NCBI RefSeq assembly: GCF_900110575.1 | Contig: NZ_FOEF01000024.1 | Coordinates: 62,001-126,000, forward strand | Source of the DNA: Amycolatopsis saalfeldensis | GTDB lineage: Bacteria > Actinomycetota > Actinomycetes > Mycobacteriales > Pseudonocardiaceae | Direction: 5' to 3' | DNA: 64,000 bases | Shown here: one piece after another, positions 44,180 through 52,525 of the stretch | Layout of the letters: the number at the start of each line of letters is the position of its first letter | How positions within the stretch are numbered: position 1 is the first letter of the stretch | Notes under the pieces: generated by a model | Seen by the model: the letters and a program-made list of their open reading frames with translations, nothing else | Told to the model about the DNA's origin: nothing | Databases searched by the model: none | Made by a program: the position numbers and the translations under genes

Positions 44180-45820
44180 TCACAGCAGCACGTTCGGCAC
44201 CGCGTCGATCGGGAGCGAAGCGGCGTCACGGGCGAGGAGCCGGTCGGCCTCCTTCGACGCCTGCATCCGGGCGTTTTGGTCCAGGCTGCTGTTCAGCGTG
44301 GTCAGGGCCCGGTCGAGGTCGGGGGAGCTGATCCGCGAATAGTTGAGGCCCGAGTTCCCGTTGGCGGGCGCGGGGATCGCCCCGGTGCTGAACGAGGTGC
44401 CCAGCGACGGCTGCGGGAAGGTGTCCACCAGGGTCCACAGGCCCAGCTGGAAATCGCCGGGCGGGGTGACCTTGCTGAACAGCTCGGCCGCGGTGGTGTT
44501 GGCGATGGTCAGCTCGAAACCGGCGGTCTTCAGCTGCTGCTGCAGGATCTGCTCGGTCAGCTCGCGCCGTTTGTTGCCCGCCAGCGAAGCGATGCCGAAC
44601 TCCGCCCGCTGCCCGTTCTTCGCCCAGATCCCGTCGGCGCCCTTGGCCCAGCCCGCGCCCTGCATCAGGCTCGTCACCTTGCCGAGGTCGAGCTGGTACC
44701 GGCTGAAGTCGTCGCCGCCGTACTGGGCGATGATCGGGGTGAGGAAGCTCTGCGCCGGCGCGGTGACGCCGAGCGCGCCGTACAGCCGGGTGACGATCGC
44801 CTTGCGGTCGATGGCGTACGACACGGCCTGGCGGAACGCGGTGGAGTCGAACGGGAACTTGCCGTTGTTCATCCACAGTGCTTCGAGATTGCCCGAAGCG
44901 GGGTCGACCGCGGAGTTCGCGCCGGGCAGGCCGCCGGTGATCTGGTCGACCGAGTCGAGCTGCGGGGTCGGGTACAGCGCGTCGAGCTGGCCGCTCTTGA
45001 ACGCCTGGAACGCCGCCGCGGTGTCCGCGGTGAACTGGAAGGTCACCTTGTCCAGCTTGGGTTTCCCGCCCCAGTAGTTCGGGTTCGGCACCAGGGTCAC
45101 CGACACCCCGCGTTTCCAGGACTCGATCTGCCACGGGCCGCCGCTGAAGCGGTAGCCGTCCTTCATCACCGCGTCGCGGTCCTTGCCGGCGAGCAGGTGG
45201 CTGGGGAAGATCCCGAACGTGTCGCTGAACAGCGCGCGCCAGTTCGCGTAGGGACTGTCGAACGTCACCACCGCGGTCTTCGGGTCCGGGGTGCCGACGG
45301 CGGTGACGTGGTCGTAGCCGGTCTTGTCGAGCACGTCCTTGCCGTCGCGGACCTGCTCGACGGTGTACTTCAGGTCTTCGGAGGTGATCGGCGCCTTGTC
45401 GGACCAGACCGCGGCGGGGTTGATCCGGTAGGTGACCTGCTGCCGGTTCCCGGCCGTGGTCACCGTGGGCTCGCCGGCCAGCACGTCGGACGGCACGGGC
45501 GCCCAGCCGTCGCCGGACTTCCGCGTGACGAACGCCCGCGGCATGGTCGGCACGTCCATGATGTAGGTCCCCCAGATGGACCCGGCGCAGGTGGAGATCC
45601 AGTCCGCGCAGTCGGGTTCCTGCTCGGCGCCGATCACGATGCTGCCGCCCTGGCGGACCGGGACCACGGCCGCCGGCTGCCCGCTCGCGGTGGTGCGCAG
45701 CCCGCCGCTGGTGCAGGCGCTGGTGAGCGTGACGGCGGCGGTGGCGAGCGCGGCGAGCGCCAGGCCCGTGCGCCCGGGAAACCCGCGGCGGCCGGTGGTC
45801 AAGGTGATCCGAGTGGTCAT
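44180..45820 (-). CDS. Peptide-binding lipoprotein (DppA/family 5) with premature TGA
   Basis: A 546-residue solute-binding protein. Signal and lipobox LTSAC; family-5 features include VWSDKAPITSEDLKYTV and GPWQIESWKRG. The reading frame stops at TGA 44182-44180 after PNVLL, yet the same frame continues for 27 credible codons (NKKIGGPLSINPASG, then PWWNLAQWGLAA) to a second TGA at 44098-44096. In the family this position is usually a residue followed by the N-K motif, and TGG (Trp) to TGA is one base. So this is a nonsense mutation or a sequencing error. The protein may still fold without its last strand. First gene of the minus-strand operon. Confidence 0.85.
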   Translation of the reverse strand: MTTRITLTTGRRGFPGRTGLALAALATAAVTLTSACTSGGLRTTASGQPAAVVPVRQGGSIVIGAEQEPDCADWISTCAGSIWGTYIMDVPTMPRAFVTRKSGDGWAPVPSDVLAGEPTVTTAGNRQQVTYRINPAAVWSDKAPITSEDLKYTVEQVRDGKDVLDKTGYDHVTAVGTPDPKTAVVTFDSPYANWRALFSDTFGIFPSHLLAGKDRDAVMKDGYRFSGGPWQIESWKRGVSVTLVPNPNYWGGKPKLDKVTFQFTADTAAAFQAFKSGQLDALYPTPQLDSVDQITGGLPGANSAVDPASGNLEALWMNNGKFPFDSTAFRQAVSYAIDRKAIVTRLYGALGVTAPAQSFLTPIIAQYGGDDFSRYQLDLGKVTSLMQGAGWAKGADGIWAKNGQRAEFGIASLAGNKRRELTEQILQQQLKTAGFELTIANTTAAELFSKVTPPGDFQLGLWTLVDTFPQPSLGTSFSTGAIPAPANGNSGLNYSRISSPDLDRALTTLNSSLDQNARMQASKEADRLLARDAASLPIDAVPNVLL

Positions 45821-45862
45821 GCGGCGACCTTTCTGGCTCGACCCCCTGAAGCGATGGGGGGA

Positions 45863-45928
45863 ACTGTAAGACGACGTCAGAGGCTTTGCAAGGGTTATGG
45901 GCAGGTCTATAGTCATGAGCGTTGACTA
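45863..45928. promoter_or_regulatory. Back-to-back promoters and TetR-type operator
   Basis: The palindromic TTGCAA (45886-45891) can serve as -35 in both directions. To the left, 17 nt then TACAGT (45868-45863) drives the dpp operon. To the right, 16 nt then TATAGT (45908-45913) drives the TetR gene. Palindrome TAGTCA-N7-TGACTA (45910-45928) covers the right -10. A near-identical palindrome controls the M20 peptidase gene. Confidence 0.7.
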
Positions 45929-46010
45929 GAGCTGTCCGGATCTGCCCGCGGGTGGATGCGACAATGCGCGAGGTCCCGGATCGGGGGCGGAGCGCGGGGG
46001 AGGAGCCGGA

Positions 46011-46787
46011 ATGCCAGGCGCACGGCAGGGCAAGCAGCAGCCGAAAGCGGGGGGCGCCCGGCCGCGCCGTCCGCGCGACAGCCTCAGCCGGGAGGCGATC
46101 CTCGAAGCCGCCGAGAAGATCGCCCTGCGCGACGGGCTGGGCGGCCTGACCTTCCAGGCGATCGGCGCCGAACTCGACGCCCACCCGACTTCTATGTACC
46201 GGCACTTCCGCGACAAGGACGACCTGCTGCTGGAACTGGTCGACGGCCTGCGTGCGCGTTCCTACGGCGGCACGGTGACCGCGACCGACGACTGGCGCCA
46301 CGATCTGCGCACGATCTCCCAGCGGGTGCGCGAGCACTACGTGCGGTACGCGCCGTTCGCGCAGGAGATGGTCATGCGCACGACCCGGCGGCCGGTCGAG
46401 TTCTCCAACGTCGAGTTCACTTTGGACGCTCTGCGCCGGGCCGGCCTCGACGACGAGGAGGCCGTGGTGGTCCAGCGGGCCTTCGGCAACTTCGTGCGCG
46501 CGGTCGCGAGCCTCGAAGCCGCGTTCCTGGCGCTCGAGCCGGAGGTCCGCAAGCGGGACGAACTGGCCTGGCAGGTCGAATACCGCCAGCTCGATGCCGG
46601 GCAGTACCCGGTGATCGCCGACTGCGCCGACCTGCTGCCGAACCTCGGCTCGCCGGTCGCGTTCGACACCGGGCTGGAGATGATGCTCGACTCGATCGAG
46701 CTGCGGGCGCAGAAGTCATTGCAGCGCAAGGGGATCGGCGAGGGCGTCGAGCAGGCGGGCGACCAGCGCCGAGCGGACGGCGAGTGA
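46011..46787 (+). CDS. TetR-family regulator of the peptide regulon
   Basis: A 258-residue regulator. HTH at about 25-72 (LSREAILEAAEKIALRDGLG, then LTFQAIGAELDAHPTSMYRHF) and a large TetR_C-type ligand domain. Its strong GGAGGAG is 6 nt before ATG 46011. It is divergent from the dpp operon and convergent with the M20 peptidase gene (72-bp overlap). The same TARTCA-N7-TGACTA palindrome lies at its own promoter and at the M20 promoter, so it probably represses all three units until a peptide or amino-acid signal binds. Confidence 0.88.
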   Translation: MPGARQGKQQPKAGGARPRRPRDSLSREAILEAAEKIALRDGLGGLTFQAIGAELDAHPTSMYRHFRDKDDLLLELVDGLRARSYGGTVTATDDWRHDLRTISQRVREHYVRYAPFAQEMVMRTTRRPVEFSNVEFTLDALRRAGLDDEEAVVVQRAFGNFVRAVASLEAAFLALEPEVRKRDELAWQVEYRQLDAGQYPVIADCADLLPNLGSPVAFDTGLEMMLDSIELRAQKSLQRKGIGEGVEQAGDQRRADGE

Positions 46788-47825
46788 GGACAGTTCGGCC
46801 CACTCGTGCCGGGCGTGCGCGCCGTCGCCGTCCGGGCCCAGCCCGTCGAGCGTCGGGATCCCCAGCGCGGCGGTGAAGTTGCCGTCGGAGGCCCCGCCGA
46901 CGCCGGCCTCGGTGAGCTCGCCGAGGCCTTCCCGTCCGGCGATGCGGCGGGCGAGCGTCAGCAGCGCCCGGGAGGACTCGCGTTCCAGCGGCAGCCGGTT
47001 GATCTCGCCGGACACGGAGATCGACGCCCCGGGCACCACGGCGCTCAGCTCGCCGATCCGCCGGTGCACCCGCTCGAGTTCCGCCCGTTCCCAGGCGCGG
47101 ACGTCCACCCGGAGTGAGGCCGCGGCGGGCACGGTGTTGGTGGTCGTGCCCGCGGACGCCACGGTCGGCGTGACGGTGGTGCCCTTCGCGGCGTCGCCGA
47201 GCCGGTCGAGCGCCAGGGTCTGGTGGGCCAGTTCGAGCATAGCGTTGATCCCGCGCCCGGGCTCCAGCCCCGCGTGCGCCGCCCGTCCGGCGATGTCCAA
47301 AGTGTAGAAGGCGCCGCCTTTCCGGGCCGTTTTCAGCGCGCCGCCGAGGCTGGGTTCGAGCACCAGCACGGCGGTGGCCCCGGTCGCGGCTTCCTCGATC
47401 AGCGCCCGCGAAGTCGGCGAGCCGATCTCCTCGTCCCCGGTGACCAGCAGCCCGACGTGCGCGATGTCGCGGGCCAGCTCGAGGGCGTCGAACGCCGCCA
47501 CCAGCCCGGCTTTCATGTCGAACACCCCCGGCCCGCTCGCCCGCCCGCCGTCGACCTCGAACGGCCAGCCGGCGCCGGTCCCCAGCGGCCAGACCGTGTC
47601 CGCGTGCCCGAGCAGCAGCACCCCGGGCTCACGCTCCGGGCGCCAACGCAGATGTGGAGTTCCTTGCACGGTAACGATTTCCGGAGGACGGCCGAAGATC
47701 GGCCCGCCCCACTCGCGCAGGAGCGCGTAGCCGCGCAACAGGCCGTCGGTGTGGCCCGACGGCGTTTCGATCGAGACCAGCTCCGCGAGCCTGGCCACGG
47801 TCCGGGCCTGATCCGTGAGGTGCAC
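46716..47825 (-). CDS. M20-family metallopeptidase (CPG2/ArgE-like)
   Basis: A 369-residue zinc peptidase. Metal and catalytic motifs are in place: LLGHADTVWP (about 73-82), GPGVFDMKAG (about 96-105) and GDEEIGS (about 131-137), with a dimerisation domain including GRAAHAGLEPGRGINA. It resembles glutamate carboxypeptidase and amino-acid deacylases. GTG 47825 follows AGGAGGA. The palindrome in its promoter joins it to the dpp/TetR unit, so it likely hydrolyses imported peptides or N-acyl amino acids. Confidence 0.9.
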   Translation of the reverse strand: MHLTDQARTVARLAELVSIETPSGHTDGLLRGYALLREWGGPIFGRPPEIVTVQGTPHLRWRPEREPGVLLLGHADTVWPLGTGAGWPFEVDGGRASGPGVFDMKAGLVAAFDALELARDIAHVGLLVTGDEEIGSPTSRALIEEAATGATAVLVLEPSLGGALKTARKGGAFYTLDIAGRAAHAGLEPGRGINAMLELAHQTLALDRLGDAAKGTTVTPTVASAGTTTNTVPAAASLRVDVRAWERAELERVHRRIGELSAVVPGASISVSGEINRLPLERESSRALLTLARRIAGREGLGELTEAGVGGASDGNFTAALGIPTLDGLGPDGDGAHARHEWAELSSLAVRSALVARLLDALADPLALQ

Positions 47826-47863
47826 GCCGGGTCCTCCTCGTGGTGGGGGTGAGCTGCCCCGGA

Positions 47864-47892
47864 ACGCTAATCACTGGCGTTGACTATGGCAA
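47864..47892 (-). promoter_or_regulatory. M20 peptidase promoter with TetR-type operator in the spacer
   Basis: Minus strand: TTGCCA (47892-47887), 17 nt, TAGCGT (47869-47864). The palindrome TAATCA-N7-TGACTA (47868-47886) lies almost exactly in the spacer, which suits repression. Confidence 0.7.
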
Positions 47893-48149
47893 GGGCTATC
47901 TCATTTGCGCAGGTCGGGATGGCCGCTTCCGGGCGCTGGGCCGGCGAAGTCCTGCCGGAAGCGGATCACGATTTCCGCCGGCGGCGGCTCCGGGACCGGG
48001 AATCCGCCGAGTCCGTGAAGGACGGTCGGGCGCGGGACCCGGCCGAGGGCGAACCGAACCGGCGGCCGTCCACAGTGGTCGTGCGCGGTCCGGAATCATG
48101 CCCGGTGTTCGCCGGGGCGTTCAGTCGTTCGCCACTCATGGTGATCCGG
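47893..48149. other. Intergenic stretch before lsr2, no gene seen
   Basis: Open frames here have no start signal or family features. No repeat or strong hairpin was noticed before the lsr2 promoter. Confidence 0.5.
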
Positions 48150-48184
48150 TAATGTGCCCCCGGGCCGGACCGGGTGTCCGGCCC
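48150..48184 (+). promoter_or_regulatory. lsr2 promoter -10 and leader stem-loop
   Basis: TAATGT (48150-48155) is a good -10 box. The predicted transcript would begin near a perfect 9-bp hairpin, GGGCCGGAC-CGGGT-GTCCGGCCC (48162-48184), followed by GGAGG and ATG 48209. Confidence 0.5.
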
Positions 48185-48208
48185 GTGACTTCTGGAGGGC
48201 ACCGAACA

Positions 48209-48637
48209 ATGGCGCAAAAGATCCTGGTGGCGATGGTCGACGATCTCGATGGCGGCACCGCCACGCAGACTGTCCCTTTCGGTCTGGACGGCGTGCAGTA
48301 CGAGATCGACCTGTCGGACGAGAACGCCGACGACCTGCGGGACGCCTTGGCCCGCTTCATCTCCTACGCCCGCCGGGTCGGCGGCCGTAGGGTGCGGCTC
48401 GCGGTCGGCGAGTCGGCGGCCGCGAGCAAGGCCCCGACCGGGGCGGAGCGGGAGCGCAACCGCGAGATCCGCCAGTGGGCGCAGGACAACGGGTTCGCCG
48501 TCGCCGATCGCGGCCGGCTGCCGTCGGAGGTGGAGAAGGCCTACGAGGACGCCCAGCGCCGGCCGGTGGCCCCCGCGAAGACGACCGCCGCGGCCCGCAA
48601 GCGCGCGCCGCGCAAGAAGGCCGTCGCCAAGGTGTGA
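48209..48637 (+). CDS. lsr2: Lsr2 nucleoid-associated DNA-bridging protein
   Basis: A 142-residue protein. The N-terminal oligomerisation domain (MAQKILVAMVDDLDGG, VPFGLDGVQYEIDLSDENA) is joined by a flexible linker to the DNA-binding domain (REIRQWAQDNGFAVADRGRL, with the R-G-R minor-groove hook, then PSEVEKAYEDA). A Lys/Ala/Arg tail extends it beyond the usual 110-120 residues, as in some actinomycetes. It silences A/T-rich or foreign genes across the chromosome. It appears monocistronic, with GGAGG about 11 nt before ATG. Confidence 0.97.
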   Translation: MAQKILVAMVDDLDGGTATQTVPFGLDGVQYEIDLSDENADDLRDALARFISYARRVGGRRVRLAVGESAAASKAPTGAERERNREIRQWAQDNGFAVADRGRLPSEVEKAYEDAQRRPVAPAKTTAAARKRAPRKKAVAKV

Positions 48638-48694
48638 TCTCCCCGGTGTGAGGTGGGCGGGCGGCCCACCTCGCACCGGTGGGGCCGCCGTGGG

Positions 48695-50044
48695 TCAGTG
48701 GCCCGGCGGGGCTGCCTCCTGCGGCGTCCACGATCCGTCGGCCGCGACGCCGGCGGCCGCGGCGATGCGGTCACGGGACTCCAGCACCTGCGCGCGCAAC
48801 GCCGGCAGGTCCACGCCGAGCAGGCGGCCGTGTCGCTTAACGGCTTGGCCCGCAACGAAAACGCTGTCCACGAGCCCGGGATGGCCGGCCCCGACGATCG
48901 TGCCGGCCGGGTAGCCGACCGGGAAGACCGAGGGGTCCTCGGCGTCGAGCAGGATCAGGTCGGCGTCCTTGCCGACGGTGATGCTGCCGATCCGGTCGCC
49001 GAGCCCGCACGCCCTGGCACCGTCCACAGTGGCGAACTCGACGAAGTCCCGCGCGGTGAGCCCGGCGCCCAGGCCACGCTGCACCGAGAACGCCGTGCGC
49101 ATGGTGGAGAACATGTCGCCGCCCGCGGACAGGCAGTCGTCGATCGACAGCGAGGGACGGATCCCGGCGGCCAGCAGCCGGCCGGTTTCCGGCCAGCCGA
49201 AGCCCATTTTCAGCTCGACGTCCGGGCTGACCGTCGCCGAGCAGCCGGCGTCGGCCAGCATCGCGAGCTGGTCGCCGGGTATTCCGTTGCAGTGCACGAA
49301 GGTCGTGCGGTCGTCGAGCAGGCCGCGTTCGCGCATGCCCTCGACCAGCCGGTCGCCGGTGGGCCAGCCGGTGGCGCCGTGCAGGTGCACGCTCACCCGC
49401 AGCCCGAGTTCCCGCGCCAGCGCGACTTCGGCGGCGGTGGTGTCCATTGTGGTCAGTAGTGGCCCGCGCAGGCCCAGCACCATGCCGTCGCCGGGCAGCT
49501 GCGCCCGCACACGCGTGATCTCGGCGGTGATGTCCGGGCCGGGCGCGCAATAGCAGAACAGCGAACGGCCGGGTGCCTCGCGCAGCCCCTGGATCGCGGC
49601 GTCCGCGTGTTCCGGGCCGGCGACGCAGTTGTACCAGTCGAGCATGGTCGTGACGCCCGAGCTGAGCGCTTCGAGCCGGCCGAGCCGGTTGGCCAGGTAC
49701 ACGTCTTCGGGCCGATAATGCCGCGGGAGCGTGCCGTGCATGGCGGCGCGGTACTGGCCGAACGTCCAGTCCGTGCCGACGCCGCGGAACGCGGTCTGCC
49801 AGGTGTGCCGATGGGTGTCCACGAAACCGGGCAGCACGATCTTGCCGGTGGCGTCGACGATTTCGGCGCCGGCGCCGGTGCCGGTGCCGTCGATGGCGGC
49901 GGCGACGGCGGCGATCCGGCCGTCCTCGATGAGCACGTCGCCCTGCCGGAGATCGCCGGCGGTGGGGTCCGCGGTGACCACCATGCCGCCGCGCAACAGC
50001 GTCCTCGCCGGCCGGACTTCCGGTTGTGCACTGCCGAAAACCAT
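48695..50044 (-). CDS. Amidohydrolase (TrzA/AtzB/guanine-deaminase-like)
   Basis: A 449-residue metal-dependent hydrolase. The first metal motif is DTHRHTWQTAF (about 75-85), later VHLHGATG and FVHCNG supply His ligands, and the Asp is in SLSIDDCLSAGGDMF. The family deaminates or dechlorinates purine- and triazine-like rings; the natural substrate here is unknown. GGGAGGG precedes ATG 50044. It is divergent from a MarR gene, and both promoters lie over two palindromes. Like most of the family it is cytosolic. Confidence 0.88.
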   Translation of the reverse strand: MVFGSAQPEVRPARTLLRGGMVVTADPTAGDLRQGDVLIEDGRIAAVAAAIDGTGTGAGAEIVDATGKIVLPGFVDTHRHTWQTAFRGVGTDWTFGQYRAAMHGTLPRHYRPEDVYLANRLGRLEALSSGVTTMLDWYNCVAGPEHADAAIQGLREAPGRSLFCYCAPGPDITAEITRVRAQLPGDGMVLGLRGPLLTTMDTTAAEVALARELGLRVSVHLHGATGWPTGDRLVEGMRERGLLDDRTTFVHCNGIPGDQLAMLADAGCSATVSPDVELKMGFGWPETGRLLAAGIRPSLSIDDCLSAGGDMFSTMRTAFSVQRGLGAGLTARDFVEFATVDGARACGLGDRIGSITVGKDADLILLDAEDPSVFPVGYPAGTIVGAGHPGLVDSVFVAGQAVKRHGRLLGVDLPALRAQVLESRDRIAAAAGVAADGSWTPQEAAPPGH

Positions 50045-50061
50045 GAGGTCCCTCCCGAAGC

Positions 50062-50106
50062 AGTTGATGTGTCAACTCTAGGTCGGCTGGAGTTGATGCG
50101 TCAACT
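50062..50106. promoter_or_regulatory. Two 16-bp MarR-type palindromes in a divergent promoter
   Basis: AGTTGATGTGTCAACT (50062-50077) and AGTTGATGCGTCAACT (50091-50106), 29 bp apart centre to centre. On the minus strand TTGACG from the second site, 18 nt, then TAGAGT overlapping the first site forms the amidohydrolase promoter. The MarR -10 (TACGAT, 50122-50127) places its -35 in the second site. Confidence 0.85.
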
Positions 50107-50133
50107 GCCGGTGGGTCCGGGTACGATCCCGCC

Positions 50134-50595
50134 ATGGCCGAGACCCCGACGCTGGAACCCGAGGAGTGGGCGCTCTGGGACGGCTGGATGCGCGCGCACC
50201 GCCTGCTCGTCCGGGAGCTCGAGCGCGGCCTGCAGCGCGATTCCGGCATCTCGAAGGCCGAGTTCAGCGTGCTCGTCACGCTGCGGCGGGCGCCCGGCCG
50301 CGATCTGGGCGTCGGTGAGCTGGCCGAGTCGCTCGCGTGGGAGAAGAGCCGCGTCTCGCATCAGCTGACCCGCATGGAGAACCGCGGCCTGGTGGAGCGC
50401 ACCGAATGCGGGGCCGGCGGCCGCCGCACCCGGATCGGGCTGACCGCCGAGGGCCGCCGCCTGGCGCAGACCGCGGTGCGCGGCCACGCCGGCAACATCC
50501 GCCGCTACTTCTTCGACTCGCTCACCCCCGAGCAGGCCGCGGTGCTCCGGGAGTGGAGCGAGCAGACGGCCGACCGCATCGAACCACGCTCCTGA
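50134..50595 (+). CDS. MarR-family regulator
   Basis: A 153-residue winged-helix regulator. The recognition region is LGVGELAESLAWEKSRVSHQ then LTRMENRGLVERTE, and the wing is GGRRTRIGLTAEG. ATG 50134 is 6 nt after a TACGAT -10 box and has no ribosome binding site, so the message is probably leaderless. The two upstream palindromes imply it represses itself and the amidohydrolase gene, releasing when the hydrolase substrate or a related aromatic compound binds. Confidence 0.9.
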   Translation: MAETPTLEPEEWALWDGWMRAHRLLVRELERGLQRDSGISKAEFSVLVTLRRAPGRDLGVGELAESLAWEKSRVSHQLTRMENRGLVERTECGAGGRRTRIGLTAEGRRLAQTAVRGHAGNIRRYFFDSLTPEQAAVLREWSEQTADRIEPRS

Positions 50596-50647
50596 CGGCC
50601 GTTCCGGCGTCCACAAAGGATGGTCCGGTGCCCGCTGCGGGTGTCCG

Positions 50648-50680
50648 TTTCATCCGGAGTTCATCGGTGCTGGTTAACCT
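50648..50680 (+). promoter_or_regulatory. Response-regulator-type direct repeat and -10 box
   Basis: TTCATC at 50649 and 50660 (11-bp period), 9 nt, then TAACCT (50675-50680). The identical layout occurs at 61500-61531 before the lipoprotein gene. Direct repeats one helical turn apart replacing the -35 are typical of OmpR/PhoB-type activators. Confidence 0.6.
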
Positions 50681-50716
50681 CGCGCGGAGTCAAGGCCGAG
50701 GTAGAAAAGGGGAGAC

Positions 50717-51892
50717 ATGGTGCAGACGTGGTCGAGACCGTCCAGGTGGTCACTGACGGCGGCGGGGGTCGCGGTCGTCTTGACGGCGGTGGCGCCCTCG
50801 GCGGGCGCGGACCCCGTGCCGCACGCGGCGACGCAGGACGCGGTGACGCAGTACCAGGTCACCAACGAGGCGCCCGGAGCCGGCATCACCGTCCGCGACA
50901 ACGCCGCGCTGTGGAGCGTGACCAGTGGCAGCGGGGTGATCGGCACGGCCCAGCCGATCGGGCCGGGCACCCGCGCGCACATCGGCAGCCTGACCAAGAC
51001 CTACACCGCGGCGATGGTGCTGCAACTGGTGGCCGAGGGCCGGGTCGCGCTGGACGCGCCGGTCGAGGCCTACCTGCCGGGCGTGGTGGACGGCAACGGC
51101 TACGACGGCAGCAAGATCACCGTCCGCCAGTTGCTGAACCACACCAGCGGGATCGCCGACTACATGACCGTCGGCGGCGGGTTCAACCCGGTCAACCAGC
51201 TGCACCCGCACACCCTGGCCGAGGTGGCTTCCTGGGGCCTGGCCGAGAAACCGCTGTTCGCGCCCGGCACGAGCACGCAGTACTCGGACACCAACGCCAT
51301 CCTCGCCGGCATGATCATCGAGAAGGCCACCGGCCACTCCTACGCGCAGGAGCTCGCCACCCGGATCACCACCCCGCTGGGCCTGGCCGACACCTACCTG
51401 CCCACCCCCGGCGACAAGACCATGCCGGCCGGCAGCGAGCGCGGGTACCTGACCAAGAAGGTGCTGGGGTCGCTGTTCTTCGTCGACGTCACCGAGGTCG
51501 CCGAGCCGAGCGTGGGCGGCTCCGGCGGCGGCCTGGTCTCCAGCGGGGCCGACCAGACGCGGTTCCTGCAGGCGCTGCTGGCCGGCCAGGTCGTGCCGCC
51601 GGCCCAGCTCGCCGAGATGCTCACGGTCGCCCCGATCCCGGACCGGCTTTCCGGCGACTACTTCGGCCTCGGCCTGGTCCGGTTCACCCTGCCCTGCGGC
51701 GGGCAGGCCTGGGGCCACTACGGCGAATGGCCCGGCTACACCTCCATCGCCGCGGCCACCCTCGCCGGCCGGTCCGCCTTCGCCACCCTCAACGTCACGC
51801 CGACGGCCGGTTCGAGCGCGGGCAGCGGCAGCGGCGGCCCCGGCATGGGCGAGCGAGTACCGATGAACACCGCACTGTGCGACAACGGCTGA
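50717..51892 (+). CDS. Secreted class-C beta-lactamase-fold serine hydrolase / D,D-peptidase
   Basis: A 391-residue exported protein with a signal peptide (cleavage near SAGADP). The penicillin-recognising fold has active-site SLTK (about 92-95), second motif YSDTN in place of Y-x-N, and a HYGEWPGY region near the third motif. Related proteins are D-alanyl-D-alanine carboxypeptidases or esterases acting outside the membrane. GGGGAG sits just before ATG 50717. A response-regulator-type promoter upstream suggests envelope-stress or nutrient control. Confidence 0.88.
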   Translation: MVQTWSRPSRWSLTAAGVAVVLTAVAPSAGADPVPHAATQDAVTQYQVTNEAPGAGITVRDNAALWSVTSGSGVIGTAQPIGPGTRAHIGSLTKTYTAAMVLQLVAEGRVALDAPVEAYLPGVVDGNGYDGSKITVRQLLNHTSGIADYMTVGGGFNPVNQLHPHTLAEVASWGLAEKPLFAPGTSTQYSDTNAILAGMIIEKATGHSYAQELATRITTPLGLADTYLPTPGDKTMPAGSERGYLTKKVLGSLFFVDVTEVAEPSVGGSGGGLVSSGADQTRFLQALLAGQVVPPAQLAEMLTVAPIPDRLSGDYFGLGLVRFTLPCGGQAWGHYGEWPGYTSIAAATLAGRSAFATLNVTPTAGSSAGSGSGGPGMGERVPMNTALCDNG

Positions 51893-52525
51893 CCACCACC
51901 CCGGCCAGCCCACGACGCCATCCGGCACGGGCTTGACGGACCTTTGCGGCTTGCCCGCTCCCGGCGAAGGCCGGAGACCCGCGAATCCGCCGCGATGCCC
52001 ACGCCTGCCACGACGACCGGAGGCCCGTGGCGCGCGGGCTCGCGGTTCCGCCGGGGTGCTGGCCTGCCAGAGCCGCGAGCCAGTAGCGCTCAGCCCCTTT
52101 GTTGCACCGCCCGTCGTGCGCCGCGAGGCGTGGGTTCGCCGCCGCACCCGGGGCGGCAGCACGCCGGTAGCGCTCGAGCCGCGCTGTCGGTGGTGTGCGG
52201 TGCAGGGTGGGTTCGCGGTTCCGGTCCGGCTCCTGGTCTGCTGGAGCCGCGGGCGGGTGGCGCTCGAACCTCTTGCAGCACTGCCCGTCGCGCGCCGCGA
52301 GGCGTGGGTTCGCCGCCGCACCCGGGGCGGCAGCACGCCGGTAGCGCTCGAGCCGCGCTGTCGGTGGTGTGCGGTGCAGGGTGGGTTCGCGGTTCCGGTC
52401 CGGCTCCTGGTCTGGTGGAGTTGTGGGCCGGTGGCGCTCGAACCTCTTGCAGCACCGTCGGTGGTGCGCCGTGCAGCGTGGGTTCGCGGTTTCGTCCGGC
52501 CACCGGAATCGCGGGCAGACAGCGC
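51893..52525. repeat. Intergenic repeat array, 174-bp period with ~87-bp half units
   Basis: Two long units (about 52111-52284 and 52285-52458) share a perfect 123-bp stretch (52118-52240 equals 52292-52414). Within them, shorter units start at each GTAGCGCTC or GTGGCGCTC and recur about every 85-90 bp, giving five to six degenerate copies up to the SARP gene end. All frames stay open because of GC bias; none has a start signal. The minus-strand reading RGARRAVLQ recurs at the SARP C-terminus. Confidence 0.85.

Noticed and set aside
47840..48637. 265-residue frame extending lsr2 upstream
   Set aside because: Lsr2 starts with its conserved MAQKI at 48209 with GGAGG upstream. The extension runs through the promoter and a hairpin.
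52090..52503. Repetitive minus-strand protein in the repeat array
   Set aside because: The frame is open only because of GC bias in the repeated DNA. There is no start signal and the plus strand is open too.
51893..52525. CRISPR array
   Set aside because: Units are 85-90 bp with no constant short repeat alternating with unique spacers, and no cas genes are near.
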